Counted from the first letter of the stretch, positions 1 through 8,737 are shown. The stretch is DNA of 64,000 nt from Rhizobium sullae (GCF_025200715.1 NZ_CP104144.1:248001-312000), one strand, 5' to 3'. Numbers and translations: made by a program. Notes: generated by a model from the sequence alone, not told the origin.

Positions 1-1132
1 CCGTCAGATTCTCGTCCGCAAAGTCGAATTTCGAGCTGTGCAGGATTTCCGAGTTAAGCCCGTTGCCAAGACGCAGGAAGCAGCCCGGCTTGTGCTCGAG
101 AAAATGGGAAAAATCCTCGCTCCCGGGGATCAATGGGCAGGTCAAAATCTTGTCCGTATCGACAAGCTCCTCCGCAACGGTGCGGGCAAACTCCGTCTCC
201 TTCTCCGAATTGATGACGACGGGGTGCCCGCGCACATAATCGATTTCGAAGCCGGCGCCATAACCCTCGGCCACAGTCGCGGTGAGCTTGCGAATTCTCC
301 CTTCCAGAATGTCTCTTATCGCCGGTTCGAAGGACCGGACGCTGAGCGAAAGCGTTGCGATGTCCGGAATGACGTTCGAGGCTTCGCCGGCATGGATGGA
401 GCCGACGGTGACCACTGCCGTTTGCGTGGGATCAATGCTGCGCGAAACGACCGACTGCAGTGAAACGACGAGATTGCAGGCAATGACGACCGGGTCGACT
501 GTCAGATGCGGCCTGGAGGCATGGCCGCCCTTTCCCTTGATGGTGACTTTTACCGTATCGGCAGCAGCCATCAATGGACCGGAACGCAGGAGCCAGGTGC
601 CCTCTGGCGCGCCGGGGTGATTGTGCAGCCCGAAAATTGCGTCACACGGGAAGCGTTCGAACAATCCGTCGGCGATCATCGCCTGCGCCCCGCTTGCCGT
701 ACCGGCTTCCTCGGCGGGCTGGAAAATCAGGTTGACTGTTCCGTCAAAACGGCGCGTGCGCGCCAGATATTCCGCGGCCCCAAGCAGCATCGTCGTGTGG
801 CCGTCGTGACCGCATGCATGCATCTTGCCGGCTGCCCTGCTCGCATAAGGCAGGCCTGTTTCCTCCTGGATCGGAAGGGCATCCATATCGGCGCGGATCG
901 CAATACTGCGCGCGCCGTTGCCCACCTTGAGACGCGCGACGACCCCATGGCCGCCGACATTGCGCAACACGTCGTAGCCCCAGGACTCCAGTTTCTCGGC
1001 GACGAAGCGTGCGGTTTCCGCCTCTTCGAACGACAGTTCCGGATTGGCGTGAAGATGCCGGCGCGTCGCTTCAAGCTCTGCCTTGAGCGGCTCGAAGTCG
1101 GAGATACGGGCAAAAGCATTGTCGCGTGTCAT
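1..1132 (-). CDS. M20 family amidohydrolase (partial, C-terminus beyond window)
   Basis: The protein reads leftward off the window edge, so only its first ~377 residues are present. It carries the M20D metal-binding stretch MHACGHDGHT in the first third, followed by an FQPAEE motif with the catalytic glutamate and an HNHPG-like segment. These are typical of hippurate/N-acyl-amino-acid hydrolases that release an amino acid from an acyl or indole conjugate. The start is the ATG at 1130-1132 (M-T-R-D-N), with only a weak GGAA upstream. It is the last gene of the leftward operon, 86 bp after the ABC ATPase gene, which suggests that it hydrolyses the compound imported by that transporter in the cytoplasm. 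The family is secure; the substrate is unknown. Confidence 0.85.
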   Translation of the reverse strand, partial: MTRDNAFARISDFEPLKAELEATRRHLHANPELSFEEAETARFVAEKLESWGYDVLRNVGGHGVVARLKVGNGARSIAIRADMDALPIQEETGLPYASRAAGKMHACGHDGHTTMLLGAAEYLARTRRFDGTVNLIFQPAEEAGTASGAQAMIADGLFERFPCDAIFGLHNHPGAPEGTWLLRSGPLMAAADTVKVTIKGKGGHASRPHLTVDPVVIACNLVVSLQSVVSRSIDPTQTAVVTVGSIHAGEASNVIPDIATLSLSVRSFEPAIRDILEGRIRKLTATVAEGYGAGFEIDYVRGHPVVINSEKETEFARTVAEELVDTDKILTCPLIPGSEDFSHFLEHKPGCFLRLGNGLNSEILHSSKFDFADENLT

Positions 1133-1218
1133 CAGTTGGTTCCAATAGATAGAATGAACGGGATTGTCGCGCCGCGTTCTACTGGCGCGGGCAGGATGCT
1201 GAGCGCTAGGATTGCCGG

Positions 1219-1998
1219 CTAGATGAAGCGCGCCAGAAAGCTTCTCGTGCGTTGATGCTGGGGATTGCCGAGGACATCTTCGGGCTTGCCGTGTTCGACG
1301 ACTTTGCCGCCATCCATGAAGATGACCCGATCGGCCGCCTCGCGTGCAAACCCGATCTCGTGTGTCACGACGATCATGGTCAGCCCCTGGCTTGCCAGGT
1401 CGCGCATCGTAGAAAGGACCTCGCCGACGAGTTCGGGATCGAGTGCGGAGGTCGGCTCGTCGAACAGCATCAGCTTCGGCTTGATCGCCAGAGCCCGTGC
1501 GATCGCCACACGCTGCTGCTGGCCGCCGGAAAGCTGGCGCGGATAACTGCCGGCTTTTTCCGAAAGCCCGACGCGCTCCAGAAGCATCAACGCATTTTCC
1601 GTCGCAGCCTTGCGGCTTTCGCCGTGGATGCCGACCGGCGCTTCGATGATGTTTTCGAGCGCGGTCATATGCGGATAGAGGTTGAACTGCTGGAAGACCA
1701 TGCCGATCTTGCGCCGCTGTGCAGCGATCGCATTGTTGGAGAGTTTTTCAAGGCGGCCGTTTCGCAACCGGTAGCCGATCTGTTCTCCGTCGACCATGAT
1801 CGAGCCTTGATTGATGGATTCCAGATGATTGATGCAGCGCAGGAAGGTCGATTTGCCCGAGCCGGAGGGCCCGAGGATGACCACGACCTCGCCAGGGGAG
1901 ACATCGAGATCGATCCCTTTCAGGACCTCTAGATTGTCGAAGGACTTGTGAACATTGCGCGCGTGGACGAGCGGTTCGACAGCTACAACGGCATTCAA
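1219..1998 (-). CDS. Polar amino-acid-type ABC transporter ATP-binding protein
   Basis: This 259-residue ATPase is of the GlnQ/HisP class. The Walker A GPSGSGKST lies at residues 43-51, the signature LSGGQQQRVAIARAL in the middle, and the Walker B LMLFDEPTSALDPE follows. Length and motifs match ATPases that power uptake of polar amino acids and opine-like solutes. The start codon is TTG at 1996-1998, overlapping the TGA stop of the permease gene (TTGA), with a clear GGAGG seven bases upstream, so translation is probably coupled. It works with the permease and binding protein just upstream in the operon. Confidence 0.93.
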   Translation of the reverse strand: MNAVVAVEPLVHARNVHKSFDNLEVLKGIDLDVSPGEVVVILGPSGSGKSTFLRCINHLESINQGSIMVDGEQIGYRLRNGRLEKLSNNAIAAQRRKIGMVFQQFNLYPHMTALENIIEAPVGIHGESRKAATENALMLLERVGLSEKAGSYPRQLSGGQQQRVAIARALAIKPKLMLFDEPTSALDPELVGEVLSTMRDLASQGLTMIVVTHEIGFAREAADRVIFMDGGKVVEHGKPEDVLGNPQHQRTRSFLARFI

Positions 1999-2963
1999 CG
2001 GCTTGCCTCCTGTACGATGACGGGTGAGGGGGCGTCCGGTACGACCGGCGTGCCCGCATGTCCGGCAGGCTTCGCTATGCTGCCGGAACGTCTGTCGCCT
2101 CTGCTATAGTAGCGCTCGATATAGCCCTGGCCGATGTTGAGGATCGAGGTGATCAGCAAGTACCAGACCACGGCAACGAGCAGCATCGGAATGATCTCGA
2201 ACGTGCGGTTGTAGATCGATTGGACCGAATAGAGCAGGTCCGCCATGGCGATGACGCTGACGAGCGAGGTAGCTTTGATCATGCTGATGAGCTGGTTGCC
2301 GGTGGGCGGAACGATGGAGCGCATCGCCTGCGGGATTATGATCCTTCGCAGTGCGCGCGCACGCGTCATGCCGAAGGCTTCCGCGGTTTCCGCCTGGCCC
2401 CTGTCGACGGAAAGAAGGCCGCCGCGGATGATCTCGGCCATGTAAGCCGCCTCGTTGAGCGCCAGGCCGACGATTGCCGCCGTCATCGGCGTGATGACTG
2501 AATTGGTGTCCCAACTGGCCAATGTCGGCCCGAAAGGCACGGTGATCGAAATCGAAGGAAAGAGAGTCGACAGGTTGTACCAGAATATCAGCTGCACCAG
2601 GAGCGGTGTGCCGCGGAAGAACCAGATGAAGAGACCGGCAAGGGAATGGGCGAGCCGGTCCGCCGACAACCGCGCAATGGCAAGCAATAGACCGAGCACT
2701 ATGCCGATCAACATGGCAACGACCGTCAACCCGAGCGAGACGTAAAGGCCGCTGATGACCGTGGGGTCAAAGAAATATTGCGCGACGACGGGCCAGCCGA
2801 AATTCTCATTGTTTGCGACGATCCAGCCAAAATCGGCCGCAATCGCCAGGGACAGCGTCCAAAGGACAAGGCGATCGATGCGAAACGGCTTGTGCGCGTT
2901 GACGACGTCGCGGGGATCCGCATCGCCCGGAGGCGATGCGCTTTTGTGGTTGCCGGCACTCAT
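1995..2963 (-). CDS. Polar amino-acid-type ABC transporter permease
   Basis: This 322-residue integral membrane protein of the HisM/GlnP family has several hydrophobic segments and the cytoplasmic EAA-type loop (around AEIIRGGLLSVDRGQ, then the EAFGMTRARALRRIIIPQA stretch). It has a longer N-terminal extension (~45 residues) and a hydrophilic C-terminal tail of about 40 residues relative to the family core. The start ATG overlaps the stop of the binding-protein gene (ATGA), indicating translational coupling. It forms the inner-membrane channel for the cognate binding protein. A single permease gene implies a homodimer. Confidence 0.92.
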   Translation of the reverse strand: MSAGNHKSASPPGDADPRDVVNAHKPFRIDRLVLWTLSLAIAADFGWIVANNENFGWPVVAQYFFDPTVISGLYVSLGLTVVAMLIGIVLGLLLAIARLSADRLAHSLAGLFIWFFRGTPLLVQLIFWYNLSTLFPSISITVPFGPTLASWDTNSVITPMTAAIVGLALNEAAYMAEIIRGGLLSVDRGQAETAEAFGMTRARALRRIIIPQAMRSIVPPTGNQLISMIKATSLVSVIAMADLLYSVQSIYNRTFEIIPMLLVAVVWYLLITSILNIGQGYIERYYSRGDRRSGSIAKPAGHAGTPVVPDAPSPVIVQEASR

Positions 2964-3850
2964 TTTGGCAACGTCCCGCCGAGATTGATGCCCGGCTCTT
3001 TGATCATGTTGTTCTCAAGGCCCCATTTCTTCATGATTGCCGCATACGTGCCGTTGCCCATGAGAATCTTCATGCCATCGCGCAGCACGGGGCCGAGCGG
3101 CGATCCTTTCGGCACGACCGCGCCCTGGTAAAGATTGTCAAAACCGTTCTTCTGGCCGACGCCCGTAAGTTCGAGCTGGCCATTGGCCTGCGACACGAAA
3201 TAGGTGAGGGGGGCTTGGGAGGAGAAGAATGCGTCCGAGCGCTTGGACCTGACGGCCAGGATCGAGCTTGGCTGATCGGTGAAGGACTGAACCTCGACCG
3301 CGTCCTTGCCGTCGGCCTTGCACTTTTCGGCCTGGACCTTGATGACCTTTTCGGCGGATCCACCAGCCATCACGGCAATGCGCTGTCCGCAGGCAGTCTC
3401 CAGCGAAGCGATGCCGTTGGGGTTACCCTTGTGCACGGCAAAGACGACGAATTCCTGCACCCAGTCGACGAAATCGTTGGCCTCCTCGCGGCTCTTGAAA
3501 TCGCCGACAGGGCCGAAGGCGAACTGATAGCGGCCGGAATTGACGCCGGCGAGAAGTGCCGGAAGGCCACCGACGGTGGCGTGCTCGATTGTGACGCCGA
3601 GCACCTGGCCGAGCGCGTCCGTGAGGTCGGCGCTGGCGCCCTCCATCTTCGTTCCGGTCACGATCTCGTAGGGAGGAAAGGAGCCGTTGTTGACCGAGAT
3701 CATCTTGCCGGCGGTCTTGATGTCCTCGGGAAGCTTTGCCCGCAGTTCCTCGTTGACGGTGAGCTTCGGAAGCATTGCATCCTCGGCCAAGGCCATTCCA
3801 GAGAGCAGGGCGCTCGCAAGAGCGAAGGCGGTGATGGATTTCAAAGGCAT
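2960..3850 (-). CDS. Periplasmic polar amino-acid-type solute-binding protein
   Basis: The start was set at the ATG 3848-3850 because it gives a classical Sec signal peptide (MPLKSITAFALASALLSGMA, cleavage near A-E-D) and has an AAGGGGAA ribosome-binding site; a longer upstream frame has no such features. The mature ~275 residues match family-3 binding proteins (LysT/HisJ/OccT fold), including the NNGSFPPYEIV ligand-loop region and the DFKSREEANDFVDWVQE segment. It delivers a small polar solute to the adjacent permease. The ligand cannot be read from sequence. The operon context with an M20 hydrolase favours an amino-acid conjugate. Confidence 0.92.
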   Translation of the reverse strand: MPLKSITAFALASALLSGMALAEDAMLPKLTVNEELRAKLPEDIKTAGKMISVNNGSFPPYEIVTGTKMEGASADLTDALGQVLGVTIEHATVGGLPALLAGVNSGRYQFAFGPVGDFKSREEANDFVDWVQEFVVFAVHKGNPNGIASLETACGQRIAVMAGGSAEKVIKVQAEKCKADGKDAVEVQSFTDQPSSILAVRSKRSDAFFSSQAPLTYFVSQANGQLELTGVGQKNGFDNLYQGAVVPKGSPLGPVLRDGMKILMGNGTYAAIMKKWGLENNMIKEPGINLGGTLPK

Positions 3851-3887
3851 GTTCTTATTCCCCTTTTTGGTTTGTATGGAAACGGAT

Positions 3888-4877
3888 TTACGATCCGGCT
3901 GCGGCAAGCTGCGGGCGATCTGAGGACGCCTGCAGCGGAAAAAGCTCTGCCGGCGTGAGCGCTCGCGGCAGGATGCCCTGTTCGTGCAGTTCCCGTGCAA
4001 AATCGGAAATCATCGCGCGGTTCGCATCAAGGCCGCTCTCGTCCCAGTCCGGTGGAAGATCTGCCGAAACCTTCAAAAGCTCATCGAAGATCCACGGCGT
4101 GGTGTCGGCATATTTGCGACGCCTGACCGTCCAGACGCGCCTGGATTCATCGATCAACGCGCTGAGTTCTTCGGGGAGCCACGGATATTGCGCCGCCGCC
4201 GTCGCCTTGATGCCGATGAGATGCATGCCCGGCACGTAGCCGACGTCCTTGAAATACTGGCGTTCGGCACGACGGAAATCTGAAAGCACTTGGCGGAAGG
4301 GCGAATCTCTATCGAAAAAGCCCTCGGGCATGAAGGGCGTGAAAACGGCATCCAGTGCCCCCTCCTTCAGAAGGTCGACCATCGGGCGCTCGCCTGGTGC
4401 TGCTTCGATGCGTCCCGTGCGGCCAAAGCCGTCGAGACGATCGGTGATGGGATGAGCTTCCGTCAACCTGCCGGCAAACCACATCGCGTCCTCGACGCTA
4501 ACGCCTTCACGGCGCAAGGCAGCGCGTGTCCAGGTGTTTCCGGAATCGCGCCATCCGGTAACGCCGATCCGCTTTCCGGCAAGCTGGCTCAGCTCCGTAA
4601 TCGGGCTGTCCTTCGTCGTGATGATGCAGCGATGGCGAAAGCCGCGCATGATGAAGTTCGGAATGCCGATTACCGTATCGTCGCCGTCGGCGCGAAGCTG
4701 GGCGTACCGGCTGAAGGACATTTCCGCCGCGTCATGTGCCTCGTCCGTTCCGACATTGGAGATGAGCGTGGCAACCCTGTCGACCTTCACGTCGAGGCGG
4801 GGAGAGGAAATGTCTCCCAACACCAGCGGGGTCATGTAGTCCCAGTCGCGCAGGGCCAGCCGTATCGTTACAGTCAT
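3888..4877 (-). CDS. 4,5-dihydroxyphthalate decarboxylase-like protein (NMT1/PBP superfamily)
   Basis: This ~329-residue cytoplasmic protein has the two-lobed binding-protein-like fold seen in enzymes annotated 4,5-dihydroxyphthalate decarboxylase: an AGKRIGVTGWRDSGNTW stretch, then a C-terminal helical region with FDELLK and W-D-E-S-G. No signal peptide is visible, so it is unlikely to be a periplasmic receptor. The start is the ATG at 4875-4877; a TTG five codons upstream is possible but less likely. It is the first gene of the leftward operon, facing the MocR regulator across an 87-102 bp promoter region. It could be a decarboxylase of the imported compound or a non-enzymatic sensor. The family is fairly sure, the reaction is not. 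Confidence 0.75.
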   Translation of the reverse strand: MTVTIRLALRDWDYMTPLVLGDISSPRLDVKVDRVATLISNVGTDEAHDAAEMSFSRYAQLRADGDDTVIGIPNFIMRGFRHRCIITTKDSPITELSQLAGKRIGVTGWRDSGNTWTRAALRREGVSVEDAMWFAGRLTEAHPITDRLDGFGRTGRIEAAPGERPMVDLLKEGALDAVFTPFMPEGFFDRDSPFRQVLSDFRRAERQYFKDVGYVPGMHLIGIKATAAAQYPWLPEELSALIDESRRVWTVRRRKYADTTPWIFDELLKVSADLPPDWDESGLDANRAMISDFARELHEQGILPRALTPAELFPLQASSDRPQLAAAGS

Positions 4878-4917
4878 GCATTTCGCTCGCAAAAGATGGT
4901 TGCTCTTGCTCGTAAAT

Positions 4918-4965
4918 AAATGTTCAATTTGACTCGATCAAATGTTATTACGTTATTGAACATTT
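4918..4965. promoter_or_regulatory. Candidate MocR operator: three AAATGTT half-sites
   Basis: The short divergent intergenic region holds AAATGTT at 4918-4924, a second direct copy at 4940-4946 exactly 22 bp later, and an inverted copy AACATTT at 4959-4965. The outer pair extends to a 10-bp inverted repeat, AAATGTTCAA and TTGAACATTT. Direct plus inverted half-sites on the same helix face are typical of MocR/GabR dimer targets. The site lies between the catabolic operon and the regulator gene, 15 bp before the regulator start. Confidence 0.6.
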
Positions 4966-4979
4966 AATCTGGTGTAAAA

Positions 4980-6308
4980 ATGAGCGAAACACGAAATGCC
5001 GATTGGTTTGCCGAAAAATTGAGCGACAAGACGATCCGCGGAATTGCATTGGAAACCAGCGCCTTGATCCGCGCAGGTGCGCTTCCGGTCGGAACCAAGC
5101 TGCCGGCGATCCGCGACCTTGCCTTCGCGCTTGGCGTCAGTCCTGCTACGATCTCCGAGGCCTGGAGCGAGTTGCGCCGCCAGAAGATCATCAGCGGGCG
5201 CGGACGCAACGGCACCTGGGTCAGCGGCGACCGGTTCGTTGCCAAGCCCGAGAGGCTTGCAAGTTCCGGCAACTACGGAGAAGGCGTACTCAACCTCACG
5301 GCGGCGGTCCCGGATGTAAGGCTGCTTCCACCCCTGGCCGAGGCCCTGGCATACGGCGCGTCTGCGGAAAACCTCAACAGTTACGAACGCAGCCGCATCC
5401 TGCCAGAGCTCGAAGCGGCTGTGCGGCGCGACTGGCCCTACGAGCCGGAGGCCTTTCTCGCCACGAACGGTGGATACAACGCAGTCTATACGCTGCTGCA
5501 TGCTTTGGTTATGCCGGGCGCTTCGGTCGCAATCGAGAATCCGACGGCCATGCGCCTTCTCGATATTCTTGAAGATCTGGGCGTGCGCATCCTGCCCGTT
5601 CAGTGCGACAAGGACGGTCCCCTGCCGTCGTCACTCGAGGCGGCCACGAAATATCGCCCCGTCGCATTTCTGTTTCAGCCGCGGCTTCATTCGGTGACAG
5701 GCCAAAGCGTCAGCAGGGCGCGTTTGGAAGCTCTGGGAAACATTCTGGCGGGTAGCGATACGCTGATCATCGAAGACGATGGCGTGGCCGACATCTCCGG
5801 CGCACCCAAGCATTCCTTGGGCGGGCGTTTTCCCGACCGCGTCATACACATCCTGTCCTACTCAAAGACGCTGGGTCCGGACCTACGTCTTGCCGTATTG
5901 TCGAGCTCCAGGGCGATTGTGGAGCAAATTCAATCCTACCGAAGCTTCAGCGCCGGATGGACCAGCCGGATTCTACAGGCCGCAGTCGCGTGGCTGCTCC
6001 GCGATCAAATGACGGATGAAATCCTTGACCGCGCACGCAATATCTATCAGCAGCGGCGCGATGAGCTGACGAATGCGCTGCGCGAGCGCGGCGTAGAGGT
6101 GGATGATGGCGCCGGCCTTTGCGCCTGGGTTCCAGTCTCATCGGAGCCATTTGCGATGGTCACGTTGGCGGCGAGGGGGATTGCCGTTCACCCTGGCGCA
6201 AAGTTCTCGATCCTGCCCAGCAATCATATCAGGGTCGCAACGGGCAACCTTTCGGACCATAGCAGAGAGGTCGCAGACGGCATCGCGCTGGCCTGCACGA
6301 CCGGCTGA
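4980..6308 (+). CDS. MocR/PdxR-type GntR regulator with aminotransferase-like domain
   Basis: The 442 residues show the two-domain MocR layout. The N-terminal winged helix-turn-helix (residues ~10-85) contains LPAIRDLAFALGVSPATISEAW. A linker leads into a fold-type-I aminotransferase domain with an aspartate pair near residues 266-267 and the pyridoxal-phosphate lysine in SYSKTLGPDLR (K296). Such proteins sense amino-acid-like ligands through the cofactor and activate a divergent catabolic operon. The gene is divergent from the five-gene importer/hydrolase operon and has half-sites immediately upstream. The length is normal and no lesion is visible. Confidence 0.92.
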   Translation: MSETRNADWFAEKLSDKTIRGIALETSALIRAGALPVGTKLPAIRDLAFALGVSPATISEAWSELRRQKIISGRGRNGTWVSGDRFVAKPERLASSGNYGEGVLNLTAAVPDVRLLPPLAEALAYGASAENLNSYERSRILPELEAAVRRDWPYEPEAFLATNGGYNAVYTLLHALVMPGASVAIENPTAMRLLDILEDLGVRILPVQCDKDGPLPSSLEAATKYRPVAFLFQPRLHSVTGQSVSRARLEALGNILAGSDTLIIEDDGVADISGAPKHSLGGRFPDRVIHILSYSKTLGPDLRLAVLSSSRAIVEQIQSYRSFSAGWTSRILQAAVAWLLRDQMTDEILDRARNIYQQRRDELTNALRERGVEVDDGAGLCAWVPVSSEPFAMVTLAARGIAVHPGAKFSILPSNHIRVATGNLSDHSREVADGIALACTTG

Positions 6309-6483
6309 TCCTAGATTGCGCCTCCGACAATCTTCTCACCTATAAGCGCTGCCATGGAAGCGTCCGGTTTCAAGGTCGTGAGCTGAAAAGTTGATCGCAA
6401 ACTCCGACCTTGCACCAAGCTGTTGCAACGAGGTTCTCGTTCACTGGAACGGCGGGCGTCTCCATTGCAGCGGCAGCAGGTGG

Positions 6484-6933
6484 CTATGGCGGCGAAACAC
6501 TCGCAATTTGATCCAAATTCGCGATCAACCGAGTAAGCAGGGTGACGAGCTGTTCCGTTTCCGCGCTGGTGAAGCCGTTCAATGCCTCACGATTGCCTTG
6601 AAACAAGGCCGCCGTTGCCTCGGGCATGCGTGCTTGCGCGTACTCTGTCAGCACTACGTGGCTGCTTCGACCATCAACCGGATCAGGTGTTCGTTGGATC
6701 AAGCCATCCCGCTCCATGCGAGCGAGCATTTGCGCCATCGGTGGCTGCTCCACCTTGGCGAAGCGCGCAAGGTCGCGTTGCGTGCTCGCGTTGCCGTTTT
6801 TCAGCGCGACGAGTACCGGTAAATGTCCGACGCCGAAGCCAAGCGGTTTGAGGCGTGACTCGCTCAGGCGGGCGAACCCTCTCGCCGCGAGGCTGATGAG
6901 ATGCCCCGGTGTGGAAAGCACATCCTCGTCCAT
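6484..6933 (-). CDS. MarR family transcriptional regulator
   Basis: This 149-residue protein has the MarR winged-helix core: TQRDLARFAKVEQPPMAQML as the recognition region, then the wing with RMERDGLIQRTPDPVDGRSS, the family's strongest signature. N- and C-terminal helices form the dimer interface. It is divergent from the NTF2-like gene at 7054, with an AT-rich palindrome in between, so it probably represses itself and that gene. MarR proteins commonly respond to phenolic or oxidative signals. The ligand here is unknown. Confidence 0.9.
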   Translation of the reverse strand: MDEDVLSTPGHLISLAARGFARLSESRLKPLGFGVGHLPVLVALKNGNASTQRDLARFAKVEQPPMAQMLARMERDGLIQRTPDPVDGRSSHVVLTEYAQARMPEATAALFQGNREALNGFTSAETEQLVTLLTRLIANLDQIASVSPP

Positions 6934-6970
6934 TCTATTCGCTCCTTACCTGGTGTTGACTATGGAATAT

Positions 6971-6986
6971 ATATGTACGTATATAT
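6971..6986. promoter_or_regulatory. Imperfect AT-rich palindrome, candidate MarR operator
   Basis: ATATGTACGTATATAT is a 16-bp palindrome with a single mismatched pair, centred between 6978 and 6979. It lies in the 120-bp divergent region between the MarR gene and the NTF2-like gene. Size and AT content match MarR operators, but AT-rich palindromes also arise by chance. Confidence 0.45.
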
Positions 6987-7053
6987 CTCTAGGCTGGTCA
7001 ATGTTGGTTACGCGCCGTTCAACGTTCGTTCCAAACCAGATTGAGGAAACGTG

Positions 7054-7431
7054 ATGTCGGAAATCGATACTCAAGTTATCAAGCTCATCTATGATCGCTT
7101 CAATGCGCGCGACATCGACGGGATACTTGCCGTGCTTACTGATGATGTTGCTTGGGCCAACGGCATGGAAGGTGGCCATGTTCACGGGCGTGAGGCAGTT
7201 CGTGACTATTGGACACGTCAATGGGCTATCGTGAGTCCACATGTAGAGCCGGTGGCATTTCAGCGCATGAAAGATGGTGCATTAGCCGTCGAGGTGATCC
7301 AGAACGTATACGATCTCAATGGCCAGCCGCTGGAGGATCAAACCCACGGTCTCAAAGACAAAACACTGCTTCACGTCTTCCATATGAAGGGTGACAGGAT
7401 CGCACGCTTTGATATCCGGGATGCCAGTTAG
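7054..7431 (+). CDS. SnoaL/NTF2-like fold protein
   Basis: This ~125-residue single-domain protein has the layout of ketosteroid-isomerase/SnoaL-like proteins: an N-terminal helix with FNARDIDGILAVLTDDVAW, the HVHGREAVRDYWTRQW segment, and a C-terminal beta-sheet ending HVFHMKGDRIARFDIRD. The ATG at 7054 was preferred over the overlapping GTG at 7051 because GAGG lies at good spacing. It is divergent from marR and probably controlled by it. These proteins are small lyases or isomerases, or simply bind small molecules; the specific reaction is not predictable. Confidence 0.82.
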   Translation: MSEIDTQVIKLIYDRFNARDIDGILAVLTDDVAWANGMEGGHVHGREAVRDYWTRQWAIVSPHVEPVAFQRMKDGALAVEVIQNVYDLNGQPLEDQTHGLKDKTLLHVFHMKGDRIARFDIRDAS

Positions 7432-7784
7432 GCCGAGGTCCGGCGTCGGCTTCTGTGAAGATGGGGTGGATGCCATGCTCGGAGGTCTTCGTCCGCCCGT
7501 CACCTCTGATCGACCAAAGCTTCACCGATGCCATCAACGAGGCACACGTCTCAAAGCCTGCGCCTTCCCTCCCGCGGGAGCGGGTTCCTTCTCTGGCACA
7601 AAGCAGGTAGTCGTAGCTTTTGGATGTTGCGCTACATTAATTTGCATCAGCCAACTGCGAGTTCGAATTTCCACTAAGTGGGTCCGAAAGACTGAAGGTG
7701 ACCCCGGTTGCGGACGCAGTCTCGAAGCCTATCTCATCAAGGGCTGTATGGCAGTCCGAATCTCTGCGCATATGAGGTCCCGCA
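7432..7784. other. Gene-free stretch
   Basis: No convincing gene was found in these 353 bases on either strand. A GC-rich inverted segment near 7570-7580 (CTCCCGCGGGAG) might help terminate transcription of the NTF2-like gene, but no T-tract follows it. Confidence 0.4.
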
Positions 7785-8207
7785 ATGACGCACGAGCCTG
7801 GAAAAAGACCATTATTCCGCAAGCTCGACAATCATCTCCTGCACGTGAGTGATCTCGATGCAGCCATAGCTTTTTATGGGGGTCGGCTCGGTCAAGCCCT
7901 GGTTTGGCGCGACGATGAAGCCGCCGGCTTTGCGCTCCCGGAAACCGACGCGGAACTGGTTGTCCATCTTCATATCGGTCCCGAGACCGACATCCTGGTC
8001 GATGACGTGGACGAGGCGTTTGAGGAGTTCTTGGCCGCGGGCGGAGAGGCTGTGCAACCGCCATTCGAAATCGCGGTCGGACGATGCGCCAGAATCCGCG
8101 ATCCCTTCGGCAACATAGTTGTGATCTTGGACCAATCGAAAGGGACGTTGGTCACGGACGGGAAGCTGCGTGTCACCGGTGTCAAGCGGGCCAGTAACCA
8201 CGCGTGA
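7785..8207 (+). CDS. VOC family (glyoxalase/bleomycin-resistance-like) protein
   Basis: The 140 residues form one vicinal-oxygen-chelate domain: FRKLDNHLLHVSDLDAAIAFY at the start, LVVHLHIGPETDI in the middle, and the strong C-terminal RIRDPFGNIVVILD signature. The start has GAGG nine bases upstream. VOC proteins are metal-dependent isomerases, dioxygenases or drug-binding proteins; the residues visible do not decide among these. It stands alone with gene-poor DNA on both sides. Confidence 0.85.
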   Translation: MTHEPGKRPLFRKLDNHLLHVSDLDAAIAFYGGRLGQALVWRDDEAAGFALPETDAELVVHLHIGPETDILVDDVDEAFEEFLAAGGEAVQPPFEIAVGRCARIRDPFGNIVVILDQSKGTLVTDGKLRVTGVKRASNHA

Positions 8208-8518
8208 ACGTCCACTCGCTGACGTCGTGCTACATTAATTGAGGCAATTTTCTGGTTTGCCATCCGCCCCTGAGCGGACCTCGTCTGGTAACTTTTTGTC
8301 AGACCCGGTGCTCCTTCCCCCGCGGTCGGCATTCTCAATCGCAAAGCAGAGCGAACGTTCATTGAACTTCTATGGATTTCTGCACGCTCCGGTCTGAGCG
8401 GCGGGGTGACACCTGGCACGAATTACGCTCCAGCCAAAATACCCAAGTATCACCCCGCTGATGGGGTGATAAAAAAGGCACGGGAGCCTGCGATGCAGCG
8501 TTTACTTGGACGGCACCA
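8208..8518. repeat. Gene-free stretch with a perfect 9-bp hairpin at 8448-8471
   Basis: No gene is seen in these 311 bases. TATCACCCC (8448-8456) and GGGGTGATA (8463-8471) form a perfect stem with a 6-base loop, followed on the plus strand by six A residues. On neither strand is there a T-tract in the right place for an intrinsic terminator, so this may be an operator or a mobile-element scar. A related GGGGTGACACC lies 45 bases before it. Confidence 0.45.
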
Positions 8519-8737
8519 TCAAGCTCGTCTGAGAAGGGCCGGCATCAAAGGAGCAGCATAGCGGATCGAGTCTCGTTCGATAGCATCCAGAGAGTTCATC
8601 AAGTCGACAAAGTCACATGCCTCGGCCCAGGACATGCCACTCACCTGCACGTCACCAAGCGTGGCGGGTTCCATCGTGAGCCCGTCCACGACAAGCCATT
8701 TGTCATCGATTTCATGTCGAAGATTGAAACGTCGCAT
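8519..8737 (-). CDS. Small hypothetical protein (72 aa)
   Basis: This is a short soluble protein beginning MRRFNLRHEIDDKWLVVDGL, with an acidic helical C-terminal half (AEACDFVDLMNSLDAIERD). The ATG at 8735-8737 was chosen because GGAG lies nine bases upstream; an in-frame ATG further upstream adds eleven residues without a good site. No known domain is recognised. It has the look of the small conserved proteins common in rhizobial accessory DNA. The possible promoter lies in the AT-rich stretch above 8770. Confidence 0.5.
   Translation of the reverse strand: MRRFNLRHEIDDKWLVVDGLTMEPATLGDVQVSGMSWAEACDFVDLMNSLDAIERDSIRYAAPLMPALLRRA

Noticed and set aside
7631..8240. GCTACATTAATT occurs at 7631-7642 and 8229-8240, on both sides of the VOC gene, as if flanking an insertion.
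   Set aside because: A 12-base match at this distance is expected a few times by chance in a 64-kb window, and the flanks do not extend the match.
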